Assembly (NCBI GenBank): GCA_944358755.1
Contig: CALVRY010000056.1
Location: 1-7,493, forward strand
Direction: 5' to 3'
From: an uncultured Bacilli bacterium
Lineage (GTDB): Bacteria > Bacillota_I > Bacilli_A > RFN20 > CAG-826
DNA: 7,493 bases
The translations under genes were made by a program, and so were the position numbers. The notes beneath the pieces were generated by a model that saw nothing but the letters and a program-made list of their open reading frames with translations, was not told where the DNA came from and did no database searches. The first letter of the stretch is position 1. Each line of letters begins with the position of its first letter. Below, one piece after another: positions 1 through 3,996 of the stretch.

Positions 1-219
1 CTCAGCAAAAACATCTTCTCGGCCAACAAATAAAGAATGATATAAAGCAATTTTTTCGCTTGTTGAAAGCACGACATCTTCAATAAGTTCTTCTTCAAAA
101 TTAATATTATGCAATTTTAAAAGCGCCTTAAGCTTTTTATTCTCGGCCCTAAGTTCTTCATTTTCTTTTTTAATTTTATCAACTAGAGATAATTCATCCA
201 CAAAATTAAGATAACACAT
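1..219 (-). CDS. TOTE-type primase/helicase-like protein, N-terminal part (runs off the window)
   Basis: The visible 73 codons encode a polar coiled coil (about residues 13-37, KIKKENEELRAENKKLKALL) followed by STSEKIALYHSLFVGREDVF (residues 53-72). From family knowledge, a coiled coil followed by an 'EKIxLFxSLFxGREDVYA' motif is typical of the start of the archaeo-eukaryotic primase domain in TOTE conflict-system proteins, which continue into a superfamily 2 helicase. Only this N-terminal signature is seen; catalytic primase and helicase motifs lie outside the window. The start is uncertain: in-frame ATGs occur at 246, 240 and 219, and none has a Shine-Dalgarno sequence. I chose 219 because a TATAAT box ends 11 nt upstream, predicting a leader of a few bases. 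The gene diverges from the acetyltransferase at 320. If the family assignment is right, it is an anti-phage or anti-invader gene next to the TnpB island. Confidence 0.66.
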   Translation of the reverse strand, partial: MCYLNFVDELSLVDKIKKENEELRAENKKLKALLKLHNINFEEELIEDVVLSTSEKIALYHSLFVGREDVFAE

Positions 220-229
220 TAATTTAAAA

Positions 230-235
230 ATTATA
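230..235 (-). promoter_or_regulatory. Probable -10 box of the minus-strand TOTE-like gene
   Basis: Reading the minus strand, TATAAT occupies 235 to 230. It would start transcription around 223, only a few bases before the ATG at 219. No convincing -35 hexamer is visible 16-18 nt further upstream, so the match may be chance in such AT-rich DNA. Confidence 0.4.
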
Positions 236-284
236 ATCATTAACATTCAGAAAATATTTTTATTCATATATTGTGCCCCTAAAT

Positions 285-313
285 TTGAATTTTTCCCTTA
301 TTTATGCTAGATT
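285..313 (+). promoter_or_regulatory. Extended -10 promoter of the GNAT gene, leaderless
   Basis: TTGAAT (285-290) and TAGATT (308-313) are separated by exactly 17 nt. The -10 is preceded by TG at 305-306, giving an extended -10 (TGC-TAGATT). Transcription would begin near 319-320, which is the A of the start codon. No Shine-Dalgarno sequence precedes that ATG, so the signals agree on a leaderless mRNA. Confidence 0.62.
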
Positions 314-319
314 TTAGAC

Positions 320-823
320 ATGCAAAATAAAAAAGAAATTAGAAAAATATCTTTACATGATTTAAGCGAGCTTTCAGTGATGCTCAAAGATTTTTGGAGA
401 ACACAACTTGTCGAAGTAAGCGACGATGATGTTTTAGAAGACATTAGACGTATGCTTTCGCCAAAATGTTATGGTTATTTAATTACTTTTGAAAATGAGA
501 TAGCGGGATTTATCTTTGCTAATGAAAAATATGGCTATACCAATAATATTGAATATCTTTATATTAAAAGTGATTTTAGAAGAAAAGGTTTAGCAAGTTT
601 TGCTTTAAAAAGAATTAAAGAAATTGTTTTATCGCGTGGTAATCCACGTGTACAAATTGAAGTTGCACCTAATAATATAAGTGCTTTAAAGCTTTACCAT
701 AAGTTAGGCTTTAACGCGATAGATACAATTACTTTATCTACTTCTATCGCAGGTAAAACTAAAAAGTTTAATTTCCAAGGTTTAGAATTTGTAGCTAATC
801 CTAAAGAATCATTTAAAGAATAA
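320..823 (+). CDS. GNAT family N-acetyltransferase
   Basis: This 167-residue protein is a single GNAT domain, which transfers an acetyl group from acetyl-CoA to an amine, in the cytoplasm. The beta4 strand EYLYIKSDFRRKGLASFAL (residues 79-97) carries the pyrophosphate-binding loop RRKGLA at 87-92. The second acetyl-CoA motif is VAPNNISALKLYHKLGF (115-131), with Asn118, Ala122, Tyr126 and Gly130 as expected. The overall look is RimI-like, but the acceptor (protein N-terminus, small molecule or antibiotic) cannot be told. The start fits the domain, because the first beta strand (IRKISLHDL) begins at residue 7. It diverges from the TOTE-like gene and is monocistronic: an intrinsic terminator follows at 847. 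Ending in TAA, it shows no sign of truncation. Confidence 0.88.
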   Translation: MQNKKEIRKISLHDLSELSVMLKDFWRTQLVEVSDDDVLEDIRRMLSPKCYGYLITFENEIAGFIFANEKYGYTNNIEYLYIKSDFRRKGLASFALKRIKEIVLSRGNPRVQIEVAPNNISALKLYHKLGFNAIDTITLSTSIAGKTKKFNFQGLEFVANPKESFKE

Positions 824-846
824 AAAAACACTTTAAAACTCCTTCT

Positions 847-871
847 GCTCCTTTTAAAAAGGAGCTTTTTT
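847..871 (+). terminator. Intrinsic terminator of the GNAT gene
   Basis: GCTCCTTTT and AAAAGGAGC form a GC-anchored hairpin (847-865), followed by six T (866-871), 24 nt after the GNAT stop. In the opposite direction there is no T tract, so it works for plus-strand transcription only. Confidence 0.85.
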
Positions 872-911
872 AAAATTTAATGAAAAAAATATTTTAAAAA
901 AATTTTTAAAG

Positions 912-939
912 AAAAAATGCGATAAATATCGTATTTTTT
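912..939. terminator. Second, bidirectional terminator-like hairpin
   Basis: A 12-bp stem with one G-T wobble (912-923 with 928-939) and an AAAT loop has six A on its left edge and six T on its right edge. Either strand therefore reads as stem plus T tract. It could back up the GNAT terminator, or stop transcripts leaving the repeat array leftwards. The stem is AT-rich, so its strength is uncertain. Confidence 0.6.
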
Positions 940-1016
940 ACATTTTTGAAAAAATATTTTTAATTTTCTTAAAAATTTTTTAACTTTTTTCGAATTCATA
1001 TACTTCGTATTAAGTG

Positions 1017-1070
1017 AAGGCATTTAATTTATTTTTCTCCCCCTCAAAGCTCTTTAAAATTAAGTACCTT
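1017..1070. other. Variable-segment hairpin 1 of the array
   Basis: The arms 1017-1030 and 1057-1070 pair over 14 positions, with one T-G wobble (1023 with 1064) and one C-A mismatch. The loop is pyrimidine-rich and contains CTCCCCCTC at 1037-1045. Confidence 0.7.
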
Positions 1071-1137
1071 TAAAAAATTTAAAATTTTGTGAAATTTTTT
1101 TAACAAAATCGAAATTCATATCCATCTAATTAGTGAA

Positions 1138-1188
1138 GGAATCCTTTTCAAAGAATTAAGTATCGCTGTTTCTTTACCAATTGGTGCC
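1138..1188. other. Variable-segment hairpin 2 of the array (weak)
   Basis: Only the closing stem is visible: GGAATC (1138-1143) with GGTGCC (1183-1188), including an A-G mismatch and the same T-G wobble (1142 with 1184) as in other units. The interior is poorly paired, so this copy may be decayed. Confidence 0.4.
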
Positions 1189-1261
1189 CAAAATGATGAA
1201 ATTTAAAATTTTGTGAAATTTTTTTAACAAAATTGAAATTCATCTCCATCTAATTAGTGAA

Positions 1262-1312
1262 GGCATAATTTTTGAAGAAGCGAGTGCCACAAAATCTTCA
1301 TCAATATGTGCC
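1262..1312. other. Variable-segment hairpin 3 of the array
   Basis: An outer stem of six pairs, GGCATA (1262-1267) with TGTGCC (1307-1312), includes the recurring T-G wobble. An inner stem TGAAGA (1273-1278) with TCTTCA (1295-1300) follows an internal loop. A second GTGCC at 1284-1288 offers an alternative pairing. Confidence 0.55.
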
Positions 1313-1383
1313 GGAAATGAAAAAATTTAAATTTTGCGAAAATTTTTTTAACAAAATTGTAATTCATCTCCTTCGTATTATAT

Positions 1384-1438
1384 GAGGGCACTCAACTACT
1401 TCCCCCTTTCGCGTATTAAAGAAATGTTGAGTGTCTTC
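1384..1438. other. Variable-segment hairpin 4 of the array
   Basis: A 13-bp stem without mismatches pairs GAGGGCACTCAAC (1384-1396) with GTTGAGTGTCTTC (1426-1438), using two G-T wobbles. The position that is T-G in the other hairpins is C-G here (1391 with 1431), a compensatory change. The loop holds TTCCCCCT at 1400-1407. Confidence 0.75.
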
Positions 1439-1499
1439 ATGTAACGAAACTTATTTAAAGCTTTTTTAGAAAATGAGTTTCGCTAAAGATTAGTAAGTG

Positions 1500-1558
1500 A
1501 AGGCATTAGTTAGAACTTCCACTCAAAAATTTTCTTTTCTTTCATTAACTAGTGCCTT
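1500..1558. other. Hairpin 5: last array unit and first leader hairpin
   Basis: AAGGCATTAGTTA (1500-1512) pairs over 13 positions with TAACTAGTGCCTT (1546-1558), with a single T-G wobble (1506 with 1552). The loop is rich in T and C. It sits directly after the final GTGAAGG and begins the structured region in front of tnpB. Confidence 0.75.
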
Positions 1559-1578
1559 ACTTATATCTATCGCTTTGT

Positions 1579-1634
1579 TATATGAAGAAATCTATTATGT
1601 TTATCCTTCTTTCTTGAATAGATTTCTTCATATA
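1579..1634. other. 18-bp perfect inverted repeat in the tnpB leader
   Basis: The arms 1579-1596 and 1617-1634 are exactly complementary over 18 bp around a 20-nt loop. This is the strongest stem in the window. It is followed at once by the next hairpin at 1635 and has no terminal T tract, so it is not a terminator. Confidence 0.88.
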
Positions 1635-1654
1635 GGTAGCAAAGAATTGCTACC
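1635..1654. other. Short hairpin, 8-bp perfect stem with AGAA loop
   Basis: GGTAGCAA (1635-1642) pairs perfectly with TTGCTACC (1647-1654). It abuts the 18-bp inverted repeat, so the two could stack coaxially in RNA. Confidence 0.78.
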
Positions 1655-1659
1655 CATTC

Positions 1660-1709
1660 ATGGAAGGCATATTGTTTTATGTGTATTGCTCCCTCCGTAT
1701 GCCTTCCAT
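1660..1709. other. Hairpin 12-bp perfect stem just upstream of the tnpB ribosome site
   Basis: ATGGAAGGCATA (1660-1671) pairs perfectly with TATGCCTTCCAT (1698-1709). Its GAAGGCAT core matches the left arm of the array hairpins, and its loop carries CTCCCTCCG (1689-1697), a potential partner for purine-rich ribosome-binding sequence. The tnpB ribosome site begins about 16 nt later. It could be a translational attenuator or the subterminal hairpin of an IS200/IS605 left end. Confidence 0.72.
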
Positions 1710-1725
1710 TGTTACTTATTTATTA

Positions 1726-1735
1726 AAGGAAAGGA
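1726..1735 (+). promoter_or_regulatory. Ribosome binding site of tnpB
   Basis: A doubled AAGGA (1726-1730 and 1731-1735) ends 9 nt before the ATG at 1745. It supports that start over in-frame alternatives. Confidence 0.75.
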
Positions 1736-1744
1736 ATACTTATT

Positions 1745-3088
1745 ATGTCTAGTTTAATTTATGTCGCTCAAGTTGTTGCTCTTGCAGTTAACAAAACACA
1801 AAGCAAGCTTTTAGAGAAAAAGTTTAACGAGATAAGATCAGTTATTAATTATTCTTTAACTAGTTTTAAAGAAAGGTTAGAGAAAGAAGGTCTTATATTA
1901 TCGGCAGAATATTTAAAAAGAGATTTTTTAAAAAACAGGAAAAATTTTCATCAATTTGACGGTGTTCCTTATTCATCAATTAATAAAACGTTTAATAATT
2001 TGGCGATTAAAATTTATTCATTTAGAAGAAATCCTAAACCAGAAAATCTTCATTTATTTAAGTTAAAAAATAAAAACAACTACAACAAATTTTATTTAAA
2101 AGGTGATGAAATTAAAATCACAACAAGAATACATAAACGACGATCGTTCATATATTTTAATGGCCTTAAAACTCCAATTAAAATCTTCAATGCTTTACGC
2201 TTCCCTAACGGACACATAATCGCTGCTTACTTCAAAAAAGATTGTGAAAAATATTATGTCAGCTTACTTTACGCAATGACTCAAGAGGATTTTCTTAAAT
2301 CGCACACTTATAAATTCTTAAACACAGATAAAGCCATTGGTATTGACTTAGGTTTAAAGACTGCAATTACAATCTCTTGCGGTCTAGCTATTGATAACCC
2401 ATTACACTTCAAAAAATCTTTGATAAAACTTAAGAAGATGAATATTAAATTGGCAAGAAAACGACACCCGCGAAGTAAGGGAGACACAACAAAAAAATCT
2501 AACAATTTCGTCAAAATGACTGCAAAACTAAGGAAATTTCGACGAAAAATTTTCAACAAGAAGGAAGATTATTTAAATAAAGTAGTTTCTGTATTAATAA
2601 GAAACTTTGCTGCAATATGTATAGAAACATTAGATGTAAAAGAATTAACGAAGAAGAAATTCTTCGCCAGAAAAAACTTTGATATCTGCTTTGCAGAAAC
2701 CTTAGACAAACTTAAAAAGAAAATTAATTTAATAAACGGCCGAAGAATTGTTGAAGCACCAATGGATTACCCAAGCACTAAATTATGTGTAAAATGTGAC
2801 CACAAAAAAGAAAATATAAAATTAAGCGACAGAATATATGAATGTACAAACTGTGGCTTAAAAATAGACCGTGATTTAAATGCAGCATCGAATTTATTTA
2901 AATATATGAAGAAAATGATCGGATATGGATCTTCTAAATTAAACAATGAAGAGTTTAACAAACTAGAGAAAGATTTAAAAATTAACAAAATTCAATATAA
3001 TTTCGTAGAACTTCCGAATAAAGTAACTAATTATCCAAGATTAATAAATCAATCTAATAAGGCAAAAATTAGTTTATCAAATATATAA
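1745..3088 (+). CDS. tnpB: TnpB, RNA-guided RuvC nuclease of IS200/IS605 type
   Basis: This 447-residue protein matches TnpB, the transposon-encoded nuclease ancestral to Cas12 that cuts DNA under guidance of an omegaRNA. RuvC motif I is AIGIDLGLKTA (Asp201), motif II is AICIETLDVKEL (Glu294) and motif III is KIDRDLNAASN (Asp377). The zinc ribbon between II and III is complete: Cys348, Cys351, Cys367 and Cys370. The stretch 222-275 is very Lys/Arg-rich. All catalytic residues are present, so it looks active rather than a nuclease-dead derivative. The N-terminus (VNKTQSKLLEKKFNEIRSVINYSL) corresponds to the usual 'xxTxxQxxxLxxxFxxxRxxYN' start but is diverged, and about 55 basic residues trail after motif III. 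Typical length is 350-420, so this one is slightly long. No tnpA lies nearby, as in the IS1341 group. A structured leader precedes it and a probable omegaRNA follows. Host-gene domestication is a possible alternative to a mobile element. Confidence 0.93.
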   Translation: MSSLIYVAQVVALAVNKTQSKLLEKKFNEIRSVINYSLTSFKERLEKEGLILSAEYLKRDFLKNRKNFHQFDGVPYSSINKTFNNLAIKIYSFRRNPKPENLHLFKLKNKNNYNKFYLKGDEIKITTRIHKRRSFIYFNGLKTPIKIFNALRFPNGHIIAAYFKKDCEKYYVSLLYAMTQEDFLKSHTYKFLNTDKAIGIDLGLKTAITISCGLAIDNPLHFKKSLIKLKKMNIKLARKRHPRSKGDTTKKSNNFVKMTAKLRKFRRKIFNKKEDYLNKVVSVLIRNFAAICIETLDVKELTKKKFFARKNFDICFAETLDKLKKKINLINGRRIVEAPMDYPSTKLCVKCDHKKENIKLSDRIYECTNCGLKIDRDLNAASNLFKYMKKMIGYGSSKLNNEEFNKLEKDLKINKIQYNFVELPNKVTNYPRLINQSNKAKISLSNI

Positions 3089-3106
3089 TTTTTAATTAAA
3101 AATTAT
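3085..3106. repeat. 22-bp perfect AT palindrome across the tnpB stop
   Basis: ATAATTTTT and AAAAATTAT flank AATT, and the palindrome overlaps the TAA of tnpB. It contains no G or C and lacks a following T tract, so it would be a weak terminator at best. It may be part of an RNA-processing or folding boundary before the omegaRNA-like segment. Confidence 0.6.
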
Positions 3107-3255
3107 AAATGTAGGTTGGCCGGCAGCCGAAAATAAGCTCGCTTGAGAACGTTATCCACCCATTGAGGTGGGTTCCATGATTCGAGAAGCTCGTAAAGAG
3201 CACTAAAATTAGATTAATTTGTTAGTTGGACGAGTTATATTCGGGTGCAATTCAA
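3107..3255 (+). ncRNA. Probable TnpB omegaRNA (reRNA) and right end of the element
   Basis: This gene-free stretch follows tnpB and its first 90 bases are clearly richer in G and C than anything around them. Several stems are visible: TTGGC/GCCGA (3116-3120, 3126-3130), GAAC plus CCACC with GGTGG plus GTTC (3147-3160 with 3167-3175), GCTC/GAGC (3189-3192, 3198-3201) and AAATTA/TAATTT (3206-3211, 3215-3220). TnpB guide RNAs are known to come from the 3' end of tnpB and the element's right end, with the guide just beyond the end. TTCAA at 3251-3255 resembles the TCAA right-end cleavage sequence known from IS608, so I place the end there. The RNA may start inside tnpB. No family model was run. 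Confidence 0.6.
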
Positions 3256-3258
3256 GTT

Positions 3259-3996
3259 TTACCTAAACTCCACCAAATCCTTTATATCGATACATTGAAA
3301 AGTAGGTGAATCAATATAATCTTCAACAGATTCTAACTCTTCAACACTTTCAATGGTCCACGCCATTATAAAGTATTTTTTGAAAGATTTCTGATATTTT
3401 ATTTCTTTAAGAAGTGTGTATTCTAAATCAAGACCTTCAAAAAAATGTCTAAATATGAAGGTCCATCTGTTTTTGGAGTCAACTAATAAGCACCTCACAA
3501 ATTCATGCTTTTTAAAAGGAAGTAGACATTGTGGGTAAAAGGAAATGATGATAAAGTTCCCTTTATTTCTAACATTTCTTAATAATTCTAAAACTTTCTT
3601 AGCTAAAACTTTGTAATTCTTTGTGTTAGCATAAGGTTTTAGTTCTATTACAATAGGTACTTTCTCATCAGTAATAGTTAAAACTTCTTGAAGGGTAGGC
3701 AACATTTCACCATTAGGCAATTTATACTTTGCCTTAATCTCTTCTAAAGTTAACTCCTCAATTACACCATCCTTATTACACATTCTCTTTAAATTAGAAT
3801 CGTGACTAACTAATACTTCATTATCTTTTGTTAAGTGTACATCCAACTCGAATGCAAAATCTTTATCAATTGCATTTTTAAAAGCGGAGATACTGTTTTC
3901 TGGACATAAGGAATTATGTAAGCCTCTATGGGCCACACCATTTAAAAATTTCTTATTTATTCTCTTTAAAACTCTATCTTTTCTCATATTAGTCAT
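3259..3996 (-). CDS. Cytoplasmic glycerophosphodiester phosphodiesterase (GDPD family)
   Basis: This 245-residue protein hydrolyses glycerophosphodiesters to glycerol-3-phosphate and an alcohol, judging from its family. The GDPD signature is complete: AHRG (His23, Arg24), PEN (Glu33, Asn34), FELDVHLTKD (Glu50, Asp52, Lys57) and VSHD (His65, Asp66). IELKPY (Glu118) and a late AWTI (Trp213) also match. There is no signal peptide, so it acts in the cytoplasm, unlike periplasmic GlpQ. The start ATG lies inside the end of the transporter gene (ATGACTAA, 8-nt overlap) and has no Shine-Dalgarno sequence, so translational coupling is likely; an ATG three codons later is an alternative. The stop codon falls within the first bases after the predicted TnpB right end. 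No clear terminator follows, so readthrough antisense to the omegaRNA region is possible. Confidence 0.9.
   Translation of the reverse strand: MTNMRKDRVLKRINKKFLNGVAHRGLHNSLCPENSISAFKNAIDKDFAFELDVHLTKDNEVLVSHDSNLKRMCNKDGVIEELTLEEIKAKYKLPNGEMLPTLQEVLTITDEKVPIVIELKPYANTKNYKVLAKKVLELLRNVRNKGNFIIISFYPQCLLPFKKHEFVRCLLVDSKNRWTFIFRHFFEGLDLEYTLLKEIKYQKSFKKYFIMAWTIESVEELESVEDYIDSPTFQCIDIKDLVEFR

Larger units (their letters stand above)
971..1503. repeat. Tandem long-repeat / variable-hairpin array
   Basis: Four tandem AT-rich repeat copies lie at about 971-1020 (diverged), 1075-1139, 1199-1263 and 1323-1388, with a fifth trace that keeps only the last bases (GTGAAGG at 1497-1503). Copies 2 and 3 are 65 bp long and differ at two positions. 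The starts of copies 2, 3 and 4 are exactly 124 bp apart. Each repeat contains an internal inverted repeat (AATTTTGT with ACAAAATT in copy 3) and ends in a block like CATCTCCATCTAATTAGTG then AAGG. Between copies lies a segment of about 50 bp that begins with GGCAT (or GGCAC, GGAAT) and ends with GTGCC (or GTACC, GTGTC), forming a hairpin. The segments have unrelated interiors. The repeats are too long and the inserts too self-complementary for CRISPR. The array points at the tnpB gene 240 bp further on; its function is unknown. Confidence 0.85.

Noticed and set aside
1075..1380. Plus-strand repeated peptide reading MKFKIL, stop, then NFFNKIEIHLHLISEG across the repeats
   Set aside because: Two copies have an in-frame TGA at codon 7, and the first and fourth copies are one base longer in the conserved block, shifting the frame. 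Nothing else in the window supports TGA as a sense codon.
971..1503. CRISPR array
   Set aside because: Repeats of about 65 bp are longer than usual CRISPR repeats, inserts of about 50 bp are self-complementary rather than arbitrary foreign sequence, and no cas genes are visible.
1497..1757. An 86-codon plus-strand frame starting at GTG just before tnpB
   Set aside because: It has no ribosome site, starts inside the last repeat's GTGAAGG, and is composed of the arms of four hairpins, including the 18-bp inverted repeat. It also overlaps the well-supported tnpB start. The open frame is better explained by structured non-coding DNA.
2308..2988. Antisense frames inside tnpB, and similar ones inside the MFS and aldo/keto reductase genes
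   Set aside because: They lie opposite genes with complete family motifs, have no ribosome sites or recognisable domains, and reflect low stop frequency opposite Lys-rich or hydrophobic coding sequence.
3107..3255. A tRNA or T-box leader in the GC-richer stretch after tnpB
   Set aside because: No cloverleaf, no TTC-loop in the correct position and no T-box consensus could be found. Position after tnpB favours an omegaRNA.
871..3255. Complete IS200/IS605 element with defined left end and TnpA
   Set aside because: No tnpA coding sequence is present, and no left boundary could be fixed because the array and leader hairpins blur it. Only the right end has a candidate sequence.
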